Shown here in pieces: positions 34,765-42,148 of a DNA stretch of 64,000 nucleotides. This DNA comes from Streptomyces sp. NBC_00236. GTDB taxonomy: Bacteria; Actinomycetota; Actinomycetes; Streptomycetales; Streptomycetaceae. The stretch lies in assembly GCF_036195045.1 (NCBI RefSeq), contig NZ_CP108100.1, positions 7,998,001 to 8,062,000 on the forward strand, given 5' to 3'. The notes beneath the pieces were generated by a model, which saw only the letters and a program-made list of their open reading frames with translations, made no database searches and was not told where the DNA came from. A program made the translations under genes and the position numbers. Positions within the stretch are counted from its first letter, which is position 1. The number at the start of each line of letters is the position of its first letter.

Positions 34765-35154
34765 CCCCGCTGCCGGACCGGTGGCTCCGCCCTGAGGGGC
34801 CGGGCCACCGGACAGGTTCCGCAGCGCCGTGGCCGGCCGGTGCCTCGCCTCGGTCCGGGCGGCGATCCGCGCTTCGAGGACGGCCGGCCGCTCGCGGGCG
34901 ATCCGCAGACCCCGCTCCGGGTACGGTGCGGCGCCAACGTCGCCGTCCAGGCACGGCAGGAACAGACGTACGTCGTCCGATGTGAGCCCGGCAGCCGGCA
35001 GATGACGGATGTTGCGGACCCGGACCACGGTCCGCTCCTCGTACACGCGGTACCGGTTGGCCGCCCGCTGCGAGTTGATCAGCCCGGCCTGCTCGTAGTG
35101 GCGCAGCGCCCGTGCGGTCGTGCCGGTGGCCTCGGCCGGTTCGCCGATCAGCAC
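34585..35154 (-). CDS. MerR-family transcriptional regulator with aberrant C-terminal extension
   Basis: The 189-residue reading starts LIGEPAEATGTTARALRHYE after GTG 35154, a clear MerR helix-turn-helix, and keeps NRYRVYEERTVVRVRNIRHL and LTSDDVRLFLPCLDGD. The family normally ends after about 120-130 residues. Here the frame runs on for about 60 low-complexity residues antisense to the small membrane protein gene, so the original stop was probably lost. A MerR-type spacer operator (35261-35290) and an SDR remnant lie upstream. It may be functional or decaying. Confidence 0.7.
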   Translation of the reverse strand: MLIGEPAEATGTTARALRHYEQAGLINSQRAANRYRVYEERTVVRVRNIRHLPAAGLTSDDVRLFLPCLDGDVGAAPYPERGLRIARERPAVLEARIAARTEARHRPATALRNLSGGPAPQGGATGPAAGSGVDAADDVRGGRDALLDGGGHARACEEEPEEGADQGVRELQSAAAEEDHRENQQKQHQ

Positions 35155-35180
35155 CCCCACCACCTCCCTGTCCACTCCTG

Positions 35181-35246
35181 TCACGCCACCACCGCGCCAC
35201 CGTCGACCGGGAGGATCACGCCGGTGATGTGCTGCTGGGCTGTTGT
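35181..35246 (-). pseudogene. C-terminal remnant of an SDR oxidoreductase
   Basis: Read on the minus strand, the last 21 codons before TGA (35181-35183) give TTAQQHITGVILPVDGGAVV then Ala, the classic C-terminus of a short-chain dehydrogenase. The frame has no start and is closed by TGA at 35247-35249. Most of the gene has been deleted. It sits between a MerR-type operator and the MerR gene, as expected if the SDR was the regulated partner. Confidence 0.65.
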
Positions 35247-35260
35247 TCATACCGTGATCG

Positions 35261-35290
35261 TTCAACCCTGCCGCCAGTGGCAAGGTCAAG
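35261..35290 (-). promoter_or_regulatory. MerR-type promoter/operator
   Basis: On the minus strand TTGACC is followed by the dyad ACCTTGCC-ACTGGC-GGCAGGGT (7 of 8 arm positions match) in a 19-bp spacer and a poor -10. Long spacers with such dyads are the mark of MerR-regulated promoters. It faces the SDR remnant and the MerR gene. Confidence 0.6.
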
Positions 35291-35501
35291 CAGCAGCCCG
35301 GAAGCGCGCACGAACGGTCCGGACAGACACTGGAACATGATCGTTGCGGTCAACAGCTCGCATCCTGCCGCCATGAGGTGACCAGGGACATCCAGGTGTG
35401 AAACGGTCCGGTGGGGCACGGGCCGGGTCGGACCGTCGCCTCGCCCGGACCGGGAACGTCCGCCGGGCTTCGCACCGAGCCGGGACCCGGAGAGCACAGC
35501 C

Positions 35502-36227
35502 ATGTCATTCCCTCTGTTCGGACGGGATCCGGGAGCCGTCCATCATGAGCACTGCCGGAGCAGCCGCTGCTGCCGGTGCCAGCAGCGGCCCTGGACGACC
35601 GTCGCCGGAAGCGAACGCCTCTGCGGACTCTGCGCCTCCTGCTGCCGGGAATGCGGCCGGGCGCCCGCCCCGCACGTGGACGGGCTCGACCACGGGCTCT
35701 GCGGCGACTGCCGCGGACTGTGCGGCCGCTGTCATACGCCGCCGGCGGCCGACGGCGACTGCGAGTGCCGGCGGTGGCAGCGGCCGGGAGGCGATCCGGT
35801 CGGCTACCTCCTCCATGCGCTGCCACCCCCGCTCATACGGGAGTTCGGCGGCCGCTATCCGGGGGAACTCGTGGCGCTGATCCGGCGGGAGCTGGGCCGG
35901 CGCACCCCCGACCAGCTCCTGGACCGGGTCGAGCGCCGGTGGAACGCCCGCTGGTCCCACACGCTTCAGGAGAAGGACGAGGAAGGACGCCGCCGGCGCC
36001 CCTGGGAGATCGCCGAACAGTTGCTCAGGCCGGGACTCTGCGCCGAGCCGAGTTGCGAGGACGGCAGGCTGGTCACCACCGACTCCCCGTGCGCGCTCTG
36101 CGCGAGTCCACTGCACCGGTTCGTGCCGGCCCAGGCCGACCGGAGGGCCGCCTCGGACCGGGCCAGGACCACCGCGGCCGCGATCAGGCGGGAGATGCTG
36201 GACCGCCGTACCGGCGGGCGGGGCTGA
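35502..36227 (+). CDS. Cys-rich hypothetical protein with zinc-ribbon-like N-terminus
   Basis: I do not recognise a named family for this 241-residue protein. The first ~90 residues carry many Cys-x2-Cys pairs (CCRCQQ, LCGLCASCCRECGR, LCGDCRGLCGRCH, CECRRW), suggesting several zinc sites. The middle (about 100-170) is helical and charged. The last part has another Cys cluster (GLCAEPSCED, CALCAS) and ends in an Arg/Ala-rich helix. It may bind nucleic acid or a protein partner. ATG 35502 follows GGAGAG. Confidence 0.65.
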   Translation: MSFPLFGRDPGAVHHEHCRSSRCCRCQQRPWTTVAGSERLCGLCASCCRECGRAPAPHVDGLDHGLCGDCRGLCGRCHTPPAADGDCECRRWQRPGGDPVGYLLHALPPPLIREFGGRYPGELVALIRRELGRRTPDQLLDRVERRWNARWSHTLQEKDEEGRRRRPWEIAEQLLRPGLCAEPSCEDGRLVTTDSPCALCASPLHRFVPAQADRRAASDRARTTAAAIRREMLDRRTGGRG

Positions 36228-36331
36228 GTTCAGGGATGTGGAACTGTCCGGTGGCACCGCGCCCGTCCGAAGCGCCCATGGAACACTCAGCGATGCCATG
36301 CACAACTCATGGGCCTCGCGGCCCCGGCCGG

Positions 36332-36649
36332 CTAGTCCGCCGCGGGTTCCCCCGTCGCGTGGTCCGGTCCGGGCAGGGTCGTCGGAACCGTGGCCGCCGC
36401 ACCTCGCCGGACGGCTTCCACCGCCGCTTCGTGCAGTGAACGGCTGGCTTCCTCCGAGGGGCAGGGGACAGGACTCCCCGCCATCGTGAACCAGTCGGCC
36501 GCATCGGTGTACTGCACAGTGATCTGCGCCGTGCCCTCGGCCCAAGTGGTGTGGACGGTCAGGTCGCCGGACAGCGGCCCGACCTCCTCGGTGAGCACGC
36601 CGCCGTGCCCCGAGTAAACTCCGCGTGTCGTCCAGGACGCCCAGGTCAT
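36332..36649 (-). CDS. small hypothetical protein
   Basis: The 105-residue protein reads MTWASWTTRGVYSGHGGVLT at the N-terminus, then LTVHTTWAEGTAQITVQYTD and SLHEAAVEAVRRGAAATVPT. It has alternating beta-like and helical stretches with G/C-ending codons throughout. No family is recognised. ATG 36649 has GGAGG immediately upstream with unusually short spacing, so the start is uncertain; the frame stays open to 36790. Confidence 0.55.
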   Translation of the reverse strand: MTWASWTTRGVYSGHGGVLTEEVGPLSGDLTVHTTWAEGTAQITVQYTDAADWFTMAGSPVPCPSEEASRSLHEAAVEAVRRGAAATVPTTLPGPDHATGEPAAD

Positions 36650-37018
36650 GCCTCCAGGCTCGCACCAAAGCCGGCGTATCGCGACCCACGGATGACAAGT
36701 CCCCGAAACGCACGGCCCGTACTGCTCGGGCCACGGGTCCGGCGGGTGGACCGCGGATGGATTTGAATGAAATTTTTCGTCCGGCCGCACTGCGGTTCCC
36801 GCAGTGGCCTATCCCGTTGCCCTGGTGCGATCTTGACGCCAAATCGTTGATCAGTGATCTCCGGGCGACGAATTCCGAAGGAAAACAGCTATTGACCTGC
36901 GGAACGCGTCGGTATTGCATGACGCGCTGGGAGCACCGGAACCTTTCCTCACACCTCGTCCGGAGGCGATACCGCTCCCGCGCTCTGACACCGCACCTGT
37001 TGATCGGAACCCGACTCG
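36650..37018. other. gene-free AT-richer region upstream of the APC permease
   Basis: This 369-bp stretch holds no gene I can support. It is less GC-rich than its surroundings, particularly 36760-36925, and contains a candidate promoter for the permease at 36892-36920. Confidence 0.6.
36892..36920 (+). promoter_or_regulatory. candidate promoter of the APC permease gene
   Basis: TTGACC (36892-36897) and TTGCAT (36915-36920) are 17 bp apart in an AT-rich patch about 100 bp before the permease ATG. The -10 is weak. Confidence 0.4.
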
Positions 37019-38416
37019 ATGACCGACACGCTCAGCGCTCCACAGGCACTCGCCCCCGCGACCGGACCCACCCCGCAGAAGCTCAAGCGTTCCATCGGCG
37101 TCGTCGGGGGGACCCTGCTCACGCTGTCCTGCGTGACCCCCGCCTCCACCCTCTTCGTGGTCGTTCCTGACCTGTTCGCCGGACTCGGCACCTACACCGC
37201 GCTCACCATCGCCATCGGCTCGCTGCTCTGCATAGCGGTGGCCTTCTGCTACTCGGAGCTGGGCACCCTCATCCCCAGCGCCGGCGGCGAGTACGCCATG
37301 GTGTCGACGATGGCGGGCCGGCTCGCCGGCTGGCTCGTGTTCGTGCTCTCCCTGCTCGTCGTCATGATCGTGCCCCCGGTCATCGCCATGGGGACCGCCG
37401 ACTACCTCGCACCCCTCGTCCACATCCCCGCCTCGCTCGCCGGGGCGGGCGTCATGCTGCTCGCCACCCTCGCGGGCCTCCTCGACCTGCGCGCCAACGC
37501 CTGGATCACCGGCATCTTCCTGGTGCTGGAGGTGATCGCCGCCGGCGTCGTGGCCGTCCTCGGGTTCGCCCACTCCGAGCGGGGCGCCGCCGCGCTCGTG
37601 CACGGGTCCGTCGCCTCGCCGGGCGGCACGAGCTCGACCGTCACCGCGATGATGGTCGTCTCCGGGCTCGCCATCGCGCTCTTCATCACGCAGGGCTTCT
37701 CCACGGCCGTCTACCTCTCCGAGGAGTTGGAGGACCCGCGGCGCAACGTGGCCCGTACGGTCCTCGCCACGCTCGCGATCTCGACGGCCGTCATCCTCGT
37801 CCCCGTCATCGCCATCACCCTGGGCGCCCCCGACCTCGCGGCCCTGACCTCCGGCGACCTCAGCGGCATGGTCGAGGCGTGGTCCAACTCGGCCGTCGGC
37901 ACGTTCGTCAGCCTCTGTGTCGCCCTCGCCATCATCAACGCCGGCATCGTCATGGTCATCCAGAACTCCCGGGTGCTGTTCGCCTCCGCCCGGGACAAGG
38001 CGTGGCCCGCCCCGGTCAACCAGGCCCTGTCCCGGCTCGGCCGCTTCGGCTCGCCGTGGGTGGCGACGCTCCTCGTGGGCATTCCGGGAGCGGCCCTCTG
38101 CTTCGTCAGTCTCGACACCCTGTACGGAGTGACCGGCGTCTCCGTCACCGCCATGTACCTGCTGGTGGCCGTCGCCGCCCTGCTCTGCCGCCGCGGCACG
38201 CACCGCGACGCACCCGCCTGGCGGATGCCGCTCTGGCCCGCCGTCCCGGTCCTGCTCATCCTCGTCCTCGCCTACATCCTGACCCAGCAGGAGACCGAGT
38301 ACCTGCTCTGGACGGGCGGGATCACCGCGGTCGCCACGTTCTACTGGGCCCTGTACCTGAGGCCCCGCCGCGCGACCCGATGGCTGGTGAGCATCCCCGA
38401 GGACGAGCAGGTGTGA
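37019..38416 (+). CDS. APC-superfamily amino acid/polyamine permease
   Basis: The 465-residue protein has about twelve membrane segments and the APC-type opening LKRSIGVVGGTLLTLSCVTP. An early conserved CYSELGTLIPSAGGEY block (helix 2-3) and AFITQGF-like helix 6 region (LFITQGFSTAVYLSEELEDP) follow. It probably imports an amino acid or amine by proton symport; the substrate is not readable. The last 25 codons and stop lie inside a perfect 88-bp tandem duplication, so the coding end is intact and followed by a silent second copy. Confidence 0.87.
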   Translation: MTDTLSAPQALAPATGPTPQKLKRSIGVVGGTLLTLSCVTPASTLFVVVPDLFAGLGTYTALTIAIGSLLCIAVAFCYSELGTLIPSAGGEYAMVSTMAGRLAGWLVFVLSLLVVMIVPPVIAMGTADYLAPLVHIPASLAGAGVMLLATLAGLLDLRANAWITGIFLVLEVIAAGVVAVLGFAHSERGAAALVHGSVASPGGTSSTVTAMMVVSGLAIALFITQGFSTAVYLSEELEDPRRNVARTVLATLAISTAVILVPVIAITLGAPDLAALTSGDLSGMVEAWSNSAVGTFVSLCVALAIINAGIVMVIQNSRVLFASARDKAWPAPVNQALSRLGRFGSPWVATLLVGIPGAALCFVSLDTLYGVTGVSVTAMYLLVAVAALLCRRGTHRDAPAWRMPLWPAVPVLLILVLAYILTQQETEYLLWTGGITAVATFYWALYLRPRRATRWLVSIPEDEQV

Positions 38417-38516
38417 GACAGGTTCTCCCTACTGGGCCCTGTACCTGAGGCCCCGCCGCGCGACCCGATGGCTGGTGAGCATCCCCGAGGACGAGCAGGT
38501 GTGAGACAGGTTCTCC
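38341..38516. repeat. perfect 88-bp tandem duplication
   Basis: Copy 1 (38341-38428) covers the last 25 codons of the permease, its TGA and 12 further bases; copy 2 (38429-38516) follows directly and is identical. Both begin CTACTGGGCCCTG and end ACAGGTTCTCC. The absence of any difference implies a very recent event or an assembly artefact. Confidence 0.95.
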
Positions 38517-38582
38517 GGTGATCGGGTGACACCGGGCGGTGGCACGTCATGCCGGACCGGCCATGCGGTTAGGCATGCGGGC

Positions 38583-39443
38583 ATGACATGTGACTTCCCA
38601 CCTGAGAACACCGGATTCCTCCGCTCCCGGCGCCTGCGCGCCACCGGCGCCGCAGGCGTCCTCCTGGCCGCCGCCCTGCTCACGGGCTGCGGCCAGGACA
38701 GCGGCGACACCTCGACGGGCACGGCCACCTCGGAGGCCGCCCGCGCCGTCCCGGAGCGGACCACCACGCCCTCGAACAGCGCGAGCAAGAGCGCGCCGGC
38801 CACCGCGGCGATGACCCAGGACCAGAAGGACCGCAAGAAGCTCCTGGACTCCACCAAGATCACCTACGACAAGGCCGTCACGACGGCCGAGGGCGCCGTC
38901 AGCGGTGGCAAGGTGGTCGATCTCGACCTGCGGGGCCCGGGCAAGTCGGATGACGACACCGACCGGGAGAGCGCATCGCCCAGCGCGAGCGCGTCCCCGT
39001 CCGGGACCGCCTCGCCGTCCGGCAGCGCGAGCGCCTCCCCGAAGTCCACCGGTGCCTCGCCCGGCGACGCCTCCGCCTCGCCGGCCGCCACCGGCCCGGA
39101 ATGGGTCGCGACGGTCGCCGCCACGGACGGCACCGAGCACACCGTGCGCATCGACGCCGTCTCCGGCAAGGTCGTCAAGTCCACCGAGGACACCGACCAG
39201 GACGCCGAGGACAAGAGCCGCACGGCCGACTGGGTCGCCAAGGCCAAGCAGACCCCGCAGCAGGCGGCCAAGGCGGCGACGGACAAGAAGAAGGGCACCG
39301 TCACCTCCCTGGAACTGGACGAGAACGACAAGAACGTCCTCGTCTGGTCGGTGGACGTCGTGGACAAGAGCTGGAACGAGACCACGGTGGACGTCGACGC
39401 GGCCACCGGCTCCGTCACCGCCGAGGAGACCGACACCGACTGA
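38583..39443 (+). CDS. PepSY-domain lipoprotein
   Basis: The 286-residue protein has a basic N-terminus, hydrophobic core and lipobox LLTGC (Cys about 37), so it is anchored on the outer face of the membrane. Two PepSY-like domains follow, the second ending WSVDVVDKSWNETTVDVDAA. They are separated by a Ser/Ala/Pro-rich linker (repeats of SASPSGT type, about 130-175). PepSY proteins often inhibit peptidases or act in the cell envelope. The start ATG 38583 lacks a good ribosome binding site; an in-frame GTG at 38526 exists but falls just after the duplicated block. Confidence 0.82.
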   Translation: MTCDFPPENTGFLRSRRLRATGAAGVLLAAALLTGCGQDSGDTSTGTATSEAARAVPERTTTPSNSASKSAPATAAMTQDQKDRKKLLDSTKITYDKAVTTAEGAVSGGKVVDLDLRGPGKSDDDTDRESASPSASASPSGTASPSGSASASPKSTGASPGDASASPAATGPEWVATVAATDGTEHTVRIDAVSGKVVKSTEDTDQDAEDKSRTADWVAKAKQTPQQAAKAATDKKKGTVTSLELDENDKNVLVWSVDVVDKSWNETTVDVDAATGSVTAEETDTD

Positions 39444-39466
39444 CCCGGGCCCGGCCCGGCACCACC

Positions 39467-39518
39467 GCACGCACGACATGCCCCCGGTTCGCACGGACCG
39501 GGGGCATGTCGTGCGTGC
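39467..39518. terminator. bidirectional terminator
   Basis: Positions 39467-39488 and 39497-39518 are perfectly complementary 22-bp arms (arm starts GCACGCACGACATG) around an 8-base loop. It sits between the convergent lipoprotein and ABC exporter genes. Confidence 0.88.
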
Positions 39519-39538
39519 TGTTCGGAGCCCTGCCCGGA

Positions 39539-41455
39539 TCAGACGGACTCGGTGTGCGCCTCCGGTGCCTCCTGCGCCTCCCCGCCCTCCGAGGACGGTG
39601 AGGCGAACTGTGTCCGGTACAGCTCCTCGTACCGGCCGCCGACGGCCAGCAGTTCCGCGTGGGTCCCGCGCTCGACCACCCGGCCCTCCTCGACGACGAG
39701 GATCAGGTCCGCGGCCCGCACGGTCGACAGCCGGTGCGCGATCACCACGGCGGTGCGCCCCTCCAGCGCCTCGGCCAGGGCCTCCTGCACCGCCGCCTCC
39801 GACGTGGAGTCGAGGTGCGCCGTCGCCTCGTCGAGGATGACCACACGCTGGCGGGCCAGCAGCAGCCGGGCGATCGTCAGCCGCTGACGCTCACCGCCGG
39901 ACAGCCGGTACCCGCGCTCGCCCACCACCGTGTCGAGCCCGTCGGGCAGCGAGGCCACCAGACCGTCGAGCCGGGAGCGCCGCAGCGCGTCCCAGATCTC
40001 GTCCTCGGTCGCCCCGGGCCTGGCCAGAGTCAGATTGGCCCGGACCGACTCGTGGAACAGGTGCCCGTCCTGGGTGACCATCCCGAGCGTCTCGCGGATC
40101 GAGGCGGCGGTCAGATCACGTACATCGACGCCGCCGAGGCGTACGGCACCGGAATCGGCGTCGTACAGCCGGGGCAGCAACTGCGCGATCGTCGACTTGC
40201 CCGCGCCGGACGAGCCGACCAGGGCCACCATGCGGCCGGGCTCGGCACGGAAGGAGACCTCGTGCAGGACCTCCGTACCCCCGCGGGTGTCGAGCGTCGC
40301 GACCTCTTCGAGGGAGGCGAGCGAGACCTTGTCCGCCGACGGATACCCGAAGGACACCCCGTCGAACTCCACGGACACCGGCCCCTCCGGAACCTTGCGC
40401 GCATCCGGCTTCTCGGCGATCAGCGGCTTCAGGTCGAGGATCTCGAAGACGCGCTCGAAGCTCACCAGCGCGCTCATCACCTCGACCCGGGCACCGGCCA
40501 GCGCCGTGAGCGGGGCGTAGAGCCGGGTCAGCAGCAGGGCCAGGGCCACGACCGCGCCCGGCTCCAGGGTGCCGCGCAGCGCGTAGTAGCCGCCGAGCCC
40601 GTAGACGAGCGCCAGCGCGAGCGCCGAGACCAGGGTGAGCGCCGTGATGAACGTGGACTGCGCCATGGCCGTACGGATGCCGATGTCACGGACCCGGCTC
40701 GCCCGGGCGGCGAACTCGGCGGACTCGTCATCGGGCCGCCCGAAGAGCTTGACGAGCGTGGCACCGGGGGCCGAGAACCGCTCGGTCATCTGCGTGCCCA
40801 TGGCCGCGTTGTGCGCGGCCGCCTCGCGCTGCATCCGCGCCATCCGGGAGCCCATCCGGCGGGCGGGCAGGACGAACACCGGAAGCAGGACGAGGGCGAG
40901 CAGGGTGATCTGCCAGGAGATGGTCAGCATCACCGTGAGCGTCAGCAGCAGGGTCACCACATTGGAGACCACCCCGGACAGGGTGTTGCTGAACGCCCGC
41001 TGCGCCCCGATCACATCGTTGTTCAGGCGGCTCACCAGCGCACCGGTGCGCGTGCGGGTGAAGAAGGCGACCGGCATCCGCTGGACATGGTCGAAGACGG
41101 CCGTGCGCAGATCCAGGATCAGGCCCTCTCCGAGCGTGGCCGACAGCAGACGGGTCAGCAGGCCCAGCCCGGCCTCCGCCACCGCGATGACGGCGATCAG
41201 CAGCGCGAGGCGGGTGACGGTGCCGCTCTCCTTGCCCTGGACGATCGCGTCGACCACCCGGCCCGCCAGCACCGGAGTCGCCACCGCCAGCAGGGCCATG
41301 ACGATGCTCAGCAGCAGGAAGCGGTAGAGCTCCCGTCGGCGCGGCCGGGCGAAGGCGGCGATCCTGCGGACGGTGGCCCGGGAGAACGGTCTGCGGTCCT
41401 GTTGCGCGTTCATCGCGCTGTGCAGCGACGACCAGGCGGTGACTTCCATGCTCAT
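39539..41455 (-). CDS. ABC exporter, fused membrane and ATPase domains (SoxR-regulated type)
   Basis: The 638-residue half-transporter has six membrane segments (about 35-340) with the exporter loop NNDVIGAQRAFSNTLSG. Its ATPase domain has Walker A GSSGAGKSTI, signature RLSGGERQRLTIARLL and Walker B VVILDEATAHLD. It probably works as a homodimer exporting lipophilic compounds or drugs. A MerR/SoxR-type promoter lies just upstream (41527-41557); S. coelicolor SoxR is known to control an ABC exporter, so induction by redox-active antibiotics is likely. The start could be ATG 41455 or 41449; GGAGG precedes the former. Confidence 0.88.
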   Translation of the reverse strand: MSMEVTAWSSLHSAMNAQQDRRPFSRATVRRIAAFARPRRRELYRFLLLSIVMALLAVATPVLAGRVVDAIVQGKESGTVTRLALLIAVIAVAEAGLGLLTRLLSATLGEGLILDLRTAVFDHVQRMPVAFFTRTRTGALVSRLNNDVIGAQRAFSNTLSGVVSNVVTLLLTLTVMLTISWQITLLALVLLPVFVLPARRMGSRMARMQREAAAHNAAMGTQMTERFSAPGATLVKLFGRPDDESAEFAARASRVRDIGIRTAMAQSTFITALTLVSALALALVYGLGGYYALRGTLEPGAVVALALLLTRLYAPLTALAGARVEVMSALVSFERVFEILDLKPLIAEKPDARKVPEGPVSVEFDGVSFGYPSADKVSLASLEEVATLDTRGGTEVLHEVSFRAEPGRMVALVGSSGAGKSTIAQLLPRLYDADSGAVRLGGVDVRDLTAASIRETLGMVTQDGHLFHESVRANLTLARPGATEDEIWDALRRSRLDGLVASLPDGLDTVVGERGYRLSGGERQRLTIARLLLARQRVVILDEATAHLDSTSEAAVQEALAEALEGRTAVVIAHRLSTVRAADLILVVEEGRVVERGTHAELLAVGGRYEELYRTQFASPSSEGGEAQEAPEAHTESV

Positions 41456-41526
41456 GCGGTGCCTCCGGGGTGCGAAAGAGCGGGTGCGGCTCCCGGGGGC
41501 CGGACACGGACCGGGGCGCAGGGAGA

Positions 41527-41557
41527 ACGCTATGAGCTCAAGCGGACTTGAGGTCAA
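41527..41557 (-). promoter_or_regulatory. SoxR-type promoter of the ABC exporter
   Basis: On the minus strand, TTGACC (41552-41557) and TAGCGT (41527-41532) are separated by 19 bp, the over-long spacing used by MerR/SoxR activators. The spacer holds the dyad GCTCAAGCGGACTTGAGG (plus-strand 41536-41553), which keeps both 6-bp arms CTCAAG/CTTGAG of the SoxR box CCTCAAGTTAACTTGAGG. It lies about 70 bp before the exporter start. Confidence 0.75.
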
Positions 41558-41741
41558 CGGATTTGCGTGCGAGAACAGCAGGGGAGCGGCCCCGGAGACC
41601 AAGGATTCCGGTAAGAGCGCAGGTCGGCGGGGTGCGCGCCCATTACCCGGTGCCGTCTGCGGCGGTGCGGGCGGACCACGTAGAATCGGCCCCTGTTTCC
41701 GGCCGAACGATGGCAAACACAACCGATTGAGGCAGTGCGAC

Positions 41742-41903
41742 GTGAGTTTCACCGACAGTTCCGAGGCACCGATCTACGCCGGACTCGTGGAAGAACACGG
41801 GGATGTGCCGGCCGAGGTGCGCCGGGTGGCTGAGGAGACGCTGCGCGAGGCCGACCGGGCCATCGACTTCAGTGACGTCCGCAGGGCCGCGGCCTACCGG
41901 TAG
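41742..41903 (+). CDS. small conserved-type hypothetical protein
   Basis: The 53-residue acidic protein reads VPAEVRRVAEETLREADRAI in its centre and is largely helical. I recall close relatives in Streptomyces but no function. The start is GTG 41742 with a weak GAGGC ribosome binding site. It is followed by the SpoIIE-type phosphatase gene after 245 bp. Confidence 0.65.
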   Translation: MSFTDSSEAPIYAGLVEEHGDVPAEVRRVAEETLREADRAIDFSDVRRAAAYR

Positions 41904-42148
41904 CAGCGGGGCACCGCCGTCGCGGAGCGGCGCCGGCCCGGTGACCGGGCGGTGAGCCCGCGGCTTCGGAGACCCCCTCCCGGATGCCGCGCGACGTCCC
42001 CTCCGGGGCACCCTGAATTCCCTCGTCGCGACGGGGCACGACACCCCGTGCCCTGCCGCTGTCACGACGTCTCGCACTGCGGACCCGGCTCTCCCGTCGG
42101 AGCATGGAACGAACAGTCGGCGACGACATCGCGACGAAGGGATGCCGG

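Noticed and set aside
34570..36649. Intact integrative element
   Set aside because: There is no integrase, replication, Tra/FtsK gene, or attachment-site repeat; only small genes of uncertain origin remain.
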